Shown piece by piece: positions 17,427 to 25,477 of a stretch of DNA of 64,000 bases. Under the pieces are notes generated by a model. The model saw only the letters and a list, made by a program, of their open reading frames with translations. It was not told the DNA's origin and ran no database searches. The stretch comes from Rhizobium sp. Root1220. GTDB taxonomy: Bacteria > Pseudomonadota > Alphaproteobacteria > Rhizobiales > Rhizobiaceae. Numbering within the stretch: position 1 is the first letter of the stretch; each line of letters begins with the position of its first letter. A program made the position numbers and the translations under genes. The stretch lies in NCBI RefSeq assembly GCF_001426265.1, contig NZ_LMDG01000010.1, positions 1 to 64,000 on the forward strand, given 5' to 3'.

Positions 17427-18524
17427 GTGGCCCACGTGATCGTCAAAGATCTGGTCAAGAACTATGGCAGCTTCAAAGCTGTCAACAACGTTTCGCTGAC
17501 GGTGAACGACGGCGAATTTGTTGCGCTCGTCGGCCCGTCGGGGTGCGGCAAGACAACCACACTCAATCTTGTGGCGGGACTGATCCCCATAACATCCGGC
17601 GACATCGTCATCGGCGACCGGGTGGTCAACGACCTCGATCCCAAGGACCGGGACATCGCGATGGTGTTCCAGAACTACGCGCTCTATCCGCAGAAATCCG
17701 TCTACAAAAATCTGGCCTTCCCGCTGCAGATGCGCAAACTGCCAAGCGACGAGATCGACAAGAAGGTCAAGGAAGCAGCGCGTGTGCTCGACATGACGCA
17801 ACTTCTCGAGCGCAAGCCACGCGAACTTTCGGGCGGGCAACAGCAGCGCGTGGCGCTGGGCCGTGCCCTCGTTCGCGATCCGGCGGTATTCCTGATGGAT
17901 GAACCACTCTCCAACCTCGACGCGAAGCTGCGGGTGCAGATGCGATCGGAGATCAAGCGTTTCCACCAGGACCTCAAGGCGACGATCATCTATGTGACGC
18001 ACGACCAGCTCGAAGCGGTAACGATGGCCGACAGGATGGCGGTGATGAACGGCGGCTACCTGCAGCAATACGATTCACCGGCGCAGGTCTTTGCCAATCC
18101 GGTGAACATGTTCGTCGCCAGCTTCGTCGGCAGCCCGGCAATGAGCCTTGTTCCGCTGGAGACGTCAACGGCAAGCGGCAACATTGTGTTGACCAGTGCC
18201 GAGGGCTGGCGCCTCGACCTCTCGCCAGAAAACGCCCGGAAGGTCTCCGGGGCGACAACCAAGAAAGTCGTGCTCGGCGCACGTCACTCGACGATCAAGC
18301 TGCACAAGAGCGCGATGCCTGGAAGCATCCCTGCCAAGGCCTACACGGTGGAGCCGACCGGGGACGTCACTTTTGTGCAAGCGTTCCTGTCCGGCGCCAT
18401 CGTCAATGTCAGTGTCCCGCCGACCATTGCCGTCGCGCCCGACGAACAGATTTGGCTCGAGTTCGATCAGGAGCGGATACATCTGTTCGATGGCGAGACG
18501 GAAATGGCCCTCAAGGCCAATTGA
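17427..18524 (+). CDS. ABC sugar transporter ATPase (UgpC/MsmK type)
   Basis: A 365-residue ATPase starting at GTG 17427, nine bases behind GGGGAG. Walker A GPSGCGKTTT is near residue 37, the signature LSGGQQQRVALGRAL near 137, and Walker B VFLMDEPLSNLDAK near 157. The C-terminal 120 residues form the TOBE/MalK-type regulatory domain. It energises import of the sugar or sugar acid by the two permeases. Some ATPases of this class serve several transporters. Confidence 0.92.
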   Translation: MAHVIVKDLVKNYGSFKAVNNVSLTVNDGEFVALVGPSGCGKTTTLNLVAGLIPITSGDIVIGDRVVNDLDPKDRDIAMVFQNYALYPQKSVYKNLAFPLQMRKLPSDEIDKKVKEAARVLDMTQLLERKPRELSGGQQQRVALGRALVRDPAVFLMDEPLSNLDAKLRVQMRSEIKRFHQDLKATIIYVTHDQLEAVTMADRMAVMNGGYLQQYDSPAQVFANPVNMFVASFVGSPAMSLVPLETSTASGNIVLTSAEGWRLDLSPENARKVSGATTKKVVLGARHSTIKLHKSAMPGSIPAKAYTVEPTGDVTFVQAFLSGAIVNVSVPPTIAVAPDEQIWLEFDQERIHLFDGETEMALKAN

Positions 18525-18556
18525 GAGCAGGTGGATGCGTGTGAACCGAGGGCGTG

Positions 18557-19720
18557 ATGACTTCCAACCTTAAGATCACGGCGATCAAGCCCTATCCAGT
18601 TTGGGTAGGAACGCGCAACCAGATGCTGGTCAAGGTCGAGACCGAAAGCGGCATCTTCGGCTGGGGCGAGAGCGGCCTGAGCGGGCGCGAGAAGGCGGTG
18701 ACTGGCGCTATCGAGCACTATCGCGAGTTTCTGATCGGCTGCGACCCGATGCAGATTGGCCGGATCTGGCAGGAACTCTACCGCAGCCAGTACTTCGAAG
18801 GCGGTCGCGTGCTGCAGGCGGCGATTTCCGCCATCGACATCGCGCTTCACGACATCAAGGGCAAGGCGCTCGGCGTGCCGGTCTACGAACTGCTGGGCGG
18901 CAGGCAGCGCGAACGCATTCCGACCTTCGCCTCGACCGGGGACGAGGCCGAAGGCGATGTCGCCATCGACCGAGCCCGGGAACTGTACGCACAGGGGTGG
19001 CAGGCGATCCGCTTCTTCCCGGCAGGGCAAAGCAGCAGGGACATCTTCGAGCCGCGGGAGTCGATCGGCGCGACCGCACGGATGCTGAACAAGGCGCGTG
19101 AGGCACTCGGCGACGACGTCGTCCTCGGCATCGACTACCATCACCGGCTGTCGGTGGCCGAGGCGGCAAGCTTCTGTAACAAGCTCGGCCGTGGTGTGCT
19201 TGACTTCCTTGAGGAGCCGATACGCGACGAGACACCCGAGGCCTATGAATCCCTGCGCACAATGACGGACATCCCGTTCGCCATCGGTGAGGAGTTTTCG
19301 AGCAAGTGGCAGTTCCTGCCCTATATCGAGCGTGGCATTCATCAGTTCAACCGGCTCGATGTTTGCAATGTCGGCGGGCTCACCGAAGCGATGAAGGTCG
19401 CCGGCTGGAGCGAGGCGCACTACGTCGACCTGATGCCGCACAATCCTCTCGGCCCGGTCTGCACGGCCGCGACGATCCATCTCGCCGCCGCGGTACCGAA
19501 TTTCGCCTGGCTCGAGACCAGGGCGCCCGAAGCAAATCTCGGCTTCGATAACTCCGACTTCTTCCCTGTGCAGCCACGGCTTGACGGCCCCTGTTATCCG
19601 GTCAGCGACCTGCCGGGGCTCGGCGTCGAGGTGAATGAAGAGGCGATCAAGGCACAGAGCTTCCGCTTCTGGGAAGCGCCTCACCTGAAGCGCCGCGACG
19701 GTTCGGTCACAAACTGGTAA
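18557..19720 (+). CDS. Enolase-superfamily enzyme 4 (galactonate dehydratase-like)
   Basis: A 387-residue dehydratase candidate; ATG at 18557 directly follows an in-frame GTG. Metal ligands are in VLGIDYHHRLS, DFLEEPIRDE and AIGEEFSSKW, with a histidine in DLMPHNPLGPV. The LEEP and MPHNPLGP motifs resemble galactonate dehydratases. It is co-transcribed with the importer, so of the four enolase-superfamily enzymes it is the most likely to act on the imported compound first. It follows the ATPase by 32 bp. Confidence 0.85.
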   Translation: MTSNLKITAIKPYPVWVGTRNQMLVKVETESGIFGWGESGLSGREKAVTGAIEHYREFLIGCDPMQIGRIWQELYRSQYFEGGRVLQAAISAIDIALHDIKGKALGVPVYELLGGRQRERIPTFASTGDEAEGDVAIDRARELYAQGWQAIRFFPAGQSSRDIFEPRESIGATARMLNKAREALGDDVVLGIDYHHRLSVAEAASFCNKLGRGVLDFLEEPIRDETPEAYESLRTMTDIPFAIGEEFSSKWQFLPYIERGIHQFNRLDVCNVGGLTEAMKVAGWSEAHYVDLMPHNPLGPVCTAATIHLAAAVPNFAWLETRAPEANLGFDNSDFFPVQPRLDGPCYPVSDLPGLGVEVNEEAIKAQSFRFWEAPHLKRRDGSVTNW

Positions 19721-19741
19721 TTTCAACCACCGGAGCATAAA

Positions 19742-20488
19742 ATGACGCATACGCCCGACATTACGCGACCGCCCAAAGAGTTGATCGACGCGTTGAAGGA
19801 AATAGGTGCCGCGACGATTTCCGGCACGCTTGGCCACATGGGCTTTCGCAATCCGCATATGGTCGGTCCCGTGGCGCAGAATCGCGGGAAGTCGATCGTC
19901 GGTCCGGCCTTGACGCTTCAGTTCATGCCGCAGCGGCCGGACCTCTTCAACGAGGGCGAATATGCAGACCCGGAGACGCAGTTGCACCGCCATGTGCTTT
20001 ATCATGTTCAGGAGGGCGATGTGGTCGTGGTTGACGCACGCGGCGACATGAGCTCGGGCGTCTTCGGCGATATGATGTCGACTTATTTCAAAGGCAGAGG
20101 CGGCGCTGGCATCGTGATCGATGGCTGCATGCGCGACCGGCCCAATGTCGAGAAGCTGGATCTCCCCCTGTGGCTGCGCGGCTGGACGCCCAATTACCAT
20201 GTGCAAACCAGCATCTATCCCAATGCGGTCAATGTTCCTATTGCCTGCGGCGGTGTCACGGTAATCCCCGGGGACATCATCGTCGCCGACGATGACGGGG
20301 TCGTGATGCTTCCAGTCGCAATGGCCTCGAAGGTAATCGAAGAATCGCAAAAGCATCACGATTGGGAAGAGTTTTCGCGAATGAAGCTTATGGGGGGCGG
20401 GTCGTTGCAGCGCTACTATCCGCTGCATGACGATGCCCGCGGTGAGTACGAAGAGTGGCGCAAAACAAACCACTTGGGGACAACTTAA
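19742..20488 (+). CDS. RraA-family protein (possible 4-hydroxy-2-oxo acid aldolase)
   Basis: A 248-residue protein of the RraA/HMG-aldolase family. The phosphate/oxaloacetate-binding segment VVVDARGDMSSGVFGDMMS and the motif GIVIDGCMRDRPNVEKLDLP, with the conserved R-D pair, are clear, as is GDIIVADDDGVVMLP. Members with these residues often cleave 4-hydroxy-2-oxo acids to pyruvate and an aldehyde. After a dehydratase this would split the keto-deoxy acid. The RNase E inhibitor role of E. coli RraA is less likely in this context. Confidence 0.82.
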   Translation: MTHTPDITRPPKELIDALKEIGAATISGTLGHMGFRNPHMVGPVAQNRGKSIVGPALTLQFMPQRPDLFNEGEYADPETQLHRHVLYHVQEGDVVVVDARGDMSSGVFGDMMSTYFKGRGGAGIVIDGCMRDRPNVEKLDLPLWLRGWTPNYHVQTSIYPNAVNVPIACGGVTVIPGDIIVADDDGVVMLPVAMASKVIEESQKHHDWEEFSRMKLMGGGSLQRYYPLHDDARGEYEEWRKTNHLGTT

Positions 20489-20493
20489 CCAAT

Positions 20494-20640
20494 GGATTAC
20501 CGGGGCGGGCGGCGCATAGCCGTAGGGCGCGATAATGTGGGCGAAGAGCGCGATGAACACCATGAGCGCCAACCAGCCGACGCACATAGCAAGGACAGGG
20601 GAAAACCGCCGTTTGGCGTTGGCATTGTCAGCGCCGGCCG
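20494..20640 (-). pseudogene. N-terminal fragment of a DppC/OppC-type peptide ABC permease
   Basis: On the minus strand, codons between about 20640 and 20494 read RRFSPVLAMCVGWLALMV then FIALFAHIIAPYGYAPP, the hallmark first membrane segment and IAPY motif of DppC/OppC permeases. The frame then runs into the antisense of the RraA gene, so the other roughly 230 residues are missing. No start with a good ribosome-binding site was found. This is a truncated relic left at a rearrangement boundary. Confidence 0.55.
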
Positions 20641-20957
20641 GGCGCGTCCCGGAACGCCTCGGCGAGACGAGGCGTCAGCGGCTGTCTGCCTGCCTGCATG
20701 CGCGAGACGCTTCTGCATCGCCGCCCCTTGAGCAGTGATTTCGCCTTGTGCCTGCATTATTGGATCAAGATTGATGCGGAACCGATCCTAGAACCTGGCG
20801 GGCCGCTGGGCGACTTGCATCGAACCCTTAAGAAGCGTGAGCGCGGTTGAACTACTACTGATGGACGTATGACATTTTATACAGCCTAGGTTGGCATCTG
20901 CTCGGTTCATTCGGGGACCGATATGGGAAGGGAGAATGCATCAGCCTCCCACCTGGT
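20641..20957. other. Intergenic stretch without a supported gene
   Basis: No gene, strong hairpin or recognised operator was seen here. The left part may be further decayed sequence from the peptide-permease fragment. Confidence 0.4.
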
Positions 20958-21899
20958 TCAAAACGGATCGACGTAGTTCATGATCGCGACCTGCCGCAGA
21001 ACGACCCGTCTTATGACATGCGCGGCCTTCACATGATCGGTGAAGATCGCCGCCGTTCCGGTGCTGCCGGCGGGAAGACTTGCCGCGAAAGCCTGATCGT
21101 CCAGCTTTACCTTGACGACGAATGGCGCGCTCGATATCGCCGACGGTGCAACGGCGCTCCCCGACGTCTGCACCTGGCCACTGGCGACCGCCTGTATGAC
21201 GGTTTCGACCGTCCCGGTGAACACGCGTCCCGGCGCGAACTTGAAGGTGAGCTCGACAGGCTGGCCGGGAACGACGTACCTGGCGTTGATCTGCGAGATT
21301 TCGACGCCGACGATCGTATCGGCGGTGTCGATGAAGGCCATGACCGGGGACAGCGAGAGGGTGCCGACACGCGCTCCCGTGCGAAGCGCCAGATTGGTGA
21401 CATAGCCGTCTGCCGGCGCACGCACCACGGTCTTGTCGAGATCCCACTGGGCGCCGGCAATTTCGGCCGTCAACTGTTCGACTTCCGCCTGTCGCTGCTC
21501 GACGTCGTAAGTCCGCCCCGCACCGGAGGTCTGAAGCCGTGTGGTCTCCGCCAGTCTTTGGGTGTTGAGGTTCAATTGCGCCTGCAGTGCGTCGAGCTTG
21601 GCCTGATACGGTCGCGGATCGATCGTGAACAGGACGTCGCCAGCTTTGAGCGGCATGTTTGGAATGACCGGGACATCCGTCACCTCTCCAGCGACGTTCG
21701 GAACGATCGCCACCGAATTGCGCACCACGAGCGCTTCTCCCTGAGGGGCGCCCCATCCCATCGGGATGAAGAGACCGATAGCGAGAAGCAGAAAGACGAT
21801 GAGCGGCGATATCTTCCAGAACAGGCTGAAGGGAACGATGCGGCACTTCACCAACAGGAACAGGATCAACAGATAGGTGTTCAGCAGCACGACTATCAT
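20958..21899 (-). CDS. yiaV: HlyD-family membrane fusion protein, YiaV-like
   Basis: A 313-residue periplasmic adaptor with an N-terminal pair of membrane segments (VVLLNTYLLILFLLV and SPLIVFLLLAIGLFIPMGW). Next come the lipoyl half-motif NSVAIVPNVAGEVTDVPV, a coiled coil around 115-155, the second half APADGYVTNLALRTGARVG, and a beta-barrel. The double membrane anchor is the arrangement of E. coli YiaV, which is likewise paired with the DUF3302 protein YiaW. The start at 21899 overlaps the yiaW stop. The cargo is unknown; no inner-membrane pump or outer-membrane channel is adjacent. Confidence 0.75.
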   Translation of the reverse strand: MIVVLLNTYLLILFLLVKCRIVPFSLFWKISPLIVFLLLAIGLFIPMGWGAPQGEALVVRNSVAIVPNVAGEVTDVPVIPNMPLKAGDVLFTIDPRPYQAKLDALQAQLNLNTQRLAETTRLQTSGAGRTYDVEQRQAEVEQLTAEIAGAQWDLDKTVVRAPADGYVTNLALRTGARVGTLSLSPVMAFIDTADTIVGVEISQINARYVVPGQPVELTFKFAPGRVFTGTVETVIQAVASGQVQTSGSAVAPSAISSAPFVVKVKLDDQAFAASLPAGSTGTAAIFTDHVKAAHVIRRVVLRQVAIMNYVDPF

Positions 21900-22141
21900 G
21901 GCTGATGCTCCCGTGCGCCATTGCGCGGAACGTCGACATAGGCCCAGATGAGGACGACCGGCCACAGAACAAAACCCAGGAACAAGGTGACCCAGCCACC
22001 AACGGCCACGGCTTCCTTCCATGGGTGGTTCCGCCGCCTGGCGATCATGCCGGGCAGCATGGCAAGGAAGATGACAACGAAGAGCGTACTGGCAACCAGG
22101 ACGATCAGGACGATCCAGGCGAAGACATCAATGGCACTCAT
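21896..22141 (-). CDS. yiaW: DUF3302 membrane protein, YiaW-like
   Basis: An 81-residue protein with two membrane helices, DVFAWIVLIVLVASTLFVVI and the later GWVTLFLGFVLWPVVLIWAY, around a basic loop MIARRRNHPWKEA. This HPW loop and size match DUF3302/YiaW. AGGGAG precedes the ATG at 22141, which is preferred to a longer start. The stop overlaps yiaV by four bases, so both are made together. Function unknown; probably a partner of the YiaV adaptor. Confidence 0.75.
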   Translation of the reverse strand: MSAIDVFAWIVLIVLVASTLFVVIFLAMLPGMIARRRNHPWKEAVAVGGWVTLFLGFVLWPVVLIWAYVDVPRNGAREHQP

Positions 22142-22328
22142 GTCATCTCCCTGACCGAATGAAGACTGGCGCGTGTTCGTCGCCACTGGCTCTCATGGCG
22201 TAGCCCTTTCAATATCCCGCTTCCACGTCTTGTCGAAGAAAGCCTCGGTCGGCCGCTAAGCGCCCAGGAGCAGTTTCATCAATGTTTCCGAGCTTGAAGA
22301 CGGGATCGTGCGCTTTTTTCGCAGGCGG

Positions 22329-22347
22329 GGAAGTACGTTACTGTAAA
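22329..22347 (-). promoter_or_regulatory. 19-bp operator-like motif ahead of yiaWV
   Basis: On the minus strand this site reads TTTACAGTAACGTACTTCC, identical to the site at 22656-22674 and 17/19 to that at 31815-31833. It points toward yiaW, whose ATG is about 190 bases downstream. Confidence 0.6.
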
Positions 22348-22396
22348 TTTGCGGGCCAGAGGGGACTGCCATCAACCCGTTTACCGCAACGCACTC

Positions 22397-22545
22397 ATGG
22401 TGCGAGGGATCACTGCGATCGATCTTGCGATGGTGAATGCGGGAGAGAGCCTGCACCCGGGCAAGTTCGCCAAAAGTCCCGAGATCGTGCAGATCATCGG
22501 TCTGCGGCTGTTGATGACCGGACAGACGCTGACGTTGTGTTCTCA
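22397..22545 (+). pseudogene. C-terminal fragment of a DUF900 alpha/beta hydrolase
   Basis: The plus-strand frame reads GITAIDLAMVNAGESLH then KFAKSPEIVQIIGLRLL and GQTLTL. This aligns residue by residue with the full-length hydrolase at 50910-52235 (KITVIDLTKIKVGDKLNH, KFAESPQIVQLIGQRI, GQTLTD). Only about 50 codons remain; the catalytic domain is missing upstream and the frame drifts into unrelated sequence afterwards. It is a relic of a second copy. Confidence 0.7.
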
Positions 22546-22617
22546 AGGTGGGAACGACCGGCGCGGCGGCGGTCGGCTCACTCCGGATCGGAGCGCAGTC
22601 GCAGCCGCGCATTCGGT

Positions 22618-22649
22618 GACTGTTTACGGCGATCGCGGCGTAAACAGTC
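22618..22649. repeat. 11-bp perfect inverted repeat upstream of the arylsulfatase
   Basis: GACTGTTTACG (22618-22628) and CGTAAACAGTC (22639-22649) are perfect inverted repeats around a 10-bp spacer containing the palindrome GCGATCGC. It lies just upstream of the 19-bp motif, which also contains TTTAC, so it may be an additional operator half-site pair for the same regulator. Confidence 0.55.
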
Positions 22650-22655
22650 CTCGCG

Positions 22656-22674
22656 TTTACAGTAACGTACTTCC
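22656..22674 (+). promoter_or_regulatory. 19-bp operator-like motif ahead of the arylsulfatase
   Basis: TTTACAGTAACGTACTTCC on the plus strand, ending about 120 bases before the arylsulfatase ATG. It is the exact inverted copy of the site at 22329-22347. Confidence 0.6.
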
Positions 22675-22795
22675 CTGCGCGACCCAAACATAGAACTCTG
22701 GCACGGTCGAATGAAGACGATCCAGTCTGGCTGGCGCGGCCAACCGATCAAAGGAGAGAGCAGATGCTGAACGACATGAAGAGCCGGAGGGCGGG

Positions 22796-24433
22796 ATGAG
22801 CATGAAACTTTCCAGACGACTTCTGACGGTGACGGCCGCAGCCGCCCTGACGCTCACGGCGACGACCTTCCTGACAGCGGCGACTGCGCAGCAGGCCGCG
22901 CCGACAACTGCCCCCGTTACCGAACCCGCGACCTCGCAGGACACCTCCAAGCCCAATATCCTGGTGATCTTCGGCGACGATATCGGCCAGACCAACGTCA
23001 GCGCTTATTCCTTCGGTGTACTCGGCTACAAGACGTCGAACATCGACCGCCTTGCCAAGGAAGGCATGATGTTCACCGATTATTACGCGGAAAATAGCTG
23101 CACGGCGGGCCGCTCGACCTTCATCACCGGTCAGGTCTGCCTGCGGACGGGTCTCTGCAAGGTCGGTCTACCCGGGGCGACGGTCGGCCTGCAATCGCGG
23201 GATATCACGATCGCCCAGGCGCTCAAGCCTCTTGGCTATGCGACTGGCCAGTTTGGCAAGAACCATCTTGGCGACCGGGACGAGTTCCTTCCGACCAAGC
23301 ACGGTTTCGACGAGTTCTTCGGCAACCTTTATCATCTGGACGCAGAGGAAGAACCACAGCGCCCGTACTGGCCAAAGGACGACGAGGACTTCGTCAAGAA
23401 TTATACTCCGCGCGGCGTCTTGAAAGCCTCCGCCGACGGCAAGATCGAAGACACCGGAGCGCTGACGACCAAGCGGATGGAAACGATCGACGATGAAACG
23501 ACGACCGCAGCGGTCGATTTCATGAGCCGCCAGGTCAAGCAGGGCAAGCCGTTCTTCACCTGGATGAATACGACACGCATGCATGCCTTCACGCATGTGC
23601 GGGACTCGATGCAGGGACAGAGCGGCATGCCGGGCAACGACTATGCGGACGGCATGATCGAGCATGACGGGCACGTCGGCCAGCTTCTGAAGGCGCTCGA
23701 CGATCTCAAGATCGCCGACAACACCATTGTCATCTATACGACCGATAACGGTCCCAACCAGTTCTCCTGGCCGGATGCGGCCACGACGCCTTTCCGAAGC
23801 GAAAAGGATTCCAACTGGGAAGGCGCATTCCGCGTGCCCGCGCTTGTCCGGTGGCCCGGACATATACAACCGGGATCCGTCTCCAACGAGATGGTTTCGG
23901 GGCTTGACTGGTTCCCTACCCTCCTTGCCGCCGCGGGCGATTCTGGCATCAAGGAGGAGCTTGCCAAGGGCAAGGCCATCGACGGAAATCAGTTCAAGGT
24001 ACATCTCGACGGCTACAATCAGCTTCCTTACCTGACTGGCAAGGAACCGAAGTCGGCGAGAGAGGAATTCTTCTATTTCGATGACGACGGGCAATTGGTC
24101 GCATCACGGTATCAGAACTGGAAGTTCGTTTTCTGCGAACAGAGGCAGCCCGGCGGCTTCCAGGTGTGGAGCAATCCACTGACCTGCCTGAGGGTGCCGA
24201 AGATCTTCAACCTGCGAATGGACCCGTACGAGCGGGCGGATAGTGTGTCGGACCAGTACTATGACTGGATTTTCAGAAACGCCTATCTGGCCTCGTGGGG
24301 CATTTCGAAGGTCGCACCGTTCCTGCAGACCTTCCGGGACTATCCACCGAGCCAGCGGGGCGCGAGCTTCAGTCTCGACCAGATGACGGATGCCCTGATG
24401 TCGACCCTCGATCGAGGTGCGGACGCAAAATAG
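22796..24433 (+). CDS. Periplasmic arylsulfatase
   Basis: A 545-residue exported sulfatase. The signal peptide is residues 1-32 (cleaved near ATA-QQA). Metal ligands D61/D62 lie in LVIFGDDIGQTN. The cysteine to be converted to formylglycine is C102 in SCTAGRSTFITGQ, a CxAxR signature rather than the common CxPxR. Later motifs include QFGKNHLGD and TTDNGPNQFSW. It hydrolyses sulfate esters, though the natural substrate is unknown. The start at 22796 is supported by GGAGG. A short frame ahead of it (22764-22799) ends across this ATG. No sulfatase-maturation gene is in the window. Confidence 0.9.
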   Translation: MSMKLSRRLLTVTAAAALTLTATTFLTAATAQQAAPTTAPVTEPATSQDTSKPNILVIFGDDIGQTNVSAYSFGVLGYKTSNIDRLAKEGMMFTDYYAENSCTAGRSTFITGQVCLRTGLCKVGLPGATVGLQSRDITIAQALKPLGYATGQFGKNHLGDRDEFLPTKHGFDEFFGNLYHLDAEEEPQRPYWPKDDEDFVKNYTPRGVLKASADGKIEDTGALTTKRMETIDDETTTAAVDFMSRQVKQGKPFFTWMNTTRMHAFTHVRDSMQGQSGMPGNDYADGMIEHDGHVGQLLKALDDLKIADNTIVIYTTDNGPNQFSWPDAATTPFRSEKDSNWEGAFRVPALVRWPGHIQPGSVSNEMVSGLDWFPTLLAAAGDSGIKEELAKGKAIDGNQFKVHLDGYNQLPYLTGKEPKSAREEFFYFDDDGQLVASRYQNWKFVFCEQRQPGGFQVWSNPLTCLRVPKIFNLRMDPYERADSVSDQYYDWIFRNAYLASWGISKVAPFLQTFRDYPPSQRGASFSLDQMTDALMSTLDRGADAK

Positions 24434-24443
24434 GACGCTTGAC

Positions 24444-24476
24444 ATGCACCGGCGCGGAGCAACCGCACCGGTGCAT
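24444..24476 (+). terminator. Strong stem-loop after the arylsulfatase
   Basis: ATGCACCGG (24444-24452) pairs with CCGGTGCAT (24468-24476), and inside it GCGG pairs with CCGC around AGCAA, with one C-A mismatch between the stems. TTCTT follows. It is 20 bp before the MoxR start, so it may be a partial terminator separating sulfatase from MoxR-operon expression levels. Confidence 0.65.
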
Positions 24477-24496
24477 TCTTAACTCGTGGAGCGCAC

Positions 24497-25477
24497 ATGA
24501 CGGCACGTGACGACATCCTTGCCCTGGGTCAGCGCATCGGCCAGTCGATCATCGGCCAGGACGCGATGGTTGAGCGCCTATTGCTCGGCCTTCTCGCCAA
24601 CGGCCACCTGTTGGTCGAAGGCCTCCCGGGTCTGGCCAAGACGCGGGCGATCAAGAGTCTGGCGAAGAACCTTGATTCCGAACTTTCCCGCGTCCAGTTC
24701 ACGCCAGACCTGCTGCCCGCCGACATCACGGGGTCGGAGATCTATTTTTCCGAGGGCGGCAAGGGAGAATTCAAGTTCCAGCAGGGACCGATTTTCGCCA
24801 ACCTCATCCTCGCCGACGAAATCAACCGTGCACCCGCCAAGGTGCAGTCGGCGCTGCTTGAAGCGATGGAAGAGCGGCAGGTCACGGTCGGCGGCAAAAG
24901 CTACCCGCTGCCCGACCTCTTCATGGTGATGGCGACACAGAACCCGATCGAGCAGGAAGGTACCTATCCCCTGCCGGAAGCTCAGCTCGACCGTTTCCTG
25001 ATGCATGTCGAGGTCGGCTATCCGGACGAGACATCGGAAGCCGCGATCATGCGGCTGAACCGCGATGAGGAAAACGCGACGCACGCGGGGGCCGCGAAGG
25101 CCGCTACACCGCAGAAGCTCAATCCTCAAGCCGTCTTCGACGCCCGCAACGAGATTGGCACGGTCACTGTTTCGGATCCTGTCGAGAAATACATGGTCGC
25201 CCTGGTCTTCGCGACCCGTTATCCCGATCGTTACGACAAGGAACTCGCGAAGTTGCTGCAGGTGGGCGTCAGCCCGCGCGGCGTGATCGGCCTCGACAAG
25301 GTCTCGCGATCGTATGCGTGGCTGAAGGGTCGGGACTACGTCACCCCCGACGACGTCAAATCCGTGGTGAACGACGTCTTCAGGCACCGCCTGATCCTCT
25401 CGTACGACGCACACGCCTCGAACACGACGCCGGATCAGGTCATTGATCGCATCGCCGAGCTGGTGGCGGTGTCATGA
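24497..25477 (+). CDS. MoxR-family AAA+ ATPase
   Basis: A 326-residue AAA+ chaperone-like ATPase. Walker A is in EGLPGLAKTRAI near residue 42, Walker B in LILADEINRAPAKVQSALLE near 105, and sensor 1 with the arginine region in ATQNPIEQEGTYPLPEAQLD near 150. A C-terminal lid domain follows. MoxR proteins activate or assemble substrate complexes together with VWA-domain partners, which are encoded directly downstream. Its stop overlaps the next start by four bases. Confidence 0.92.
   Translation: MTARDDILALGQRIGQSIIGQDAMVERLLLGLLANGHLLVEGLPGLAKTRAIKSLAKNLDSELSRVQFTPDLLPADITGSEIYFSEGGKGEFKFQQGPIFANLILADEINRAPAKVQSALLEAMEERQVTVGGKSYPLPDLFMVMATQNPIEQEGTYPLPEAQLDRFLMHVEVGYPDETSEAAIMRLNRDEENATHAGAAKAATPQKLNPQAVFDARNEIGTVTVSDPVEKYMVALVFATRYPDRYDKELAKLLQVGVSPRGVIGLDKVSRSYAWLKGRDYVTPDDVKSVVNDVFRHRLILSYDAHASNTTPDQVIDRIAELVAVS

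Noticed and set aside
18467..20587. A 706-codon minus-strand open frame antisense to the enolase-superfamily enzyme 4 and RraA genes
   Set aside because: It follows the third-position bias of the two plus-strand genes, whose products are clear. Only its first 50 or so codons, beyond the RraA gene, resemble a protein (the DppC fragment).
22329..22674. A MITE or insertion-sequence remnant bounded by 19-bp inverted repeats
   Set aside because: A third, near-identical copy at 31815 is single and in the same orientation relative to its gene, no target duplication was seen, and the enclosed DNA is a hydrolase relic. An operator pair for divergent genes explains it better, although a mobile origin is not fully excluded.
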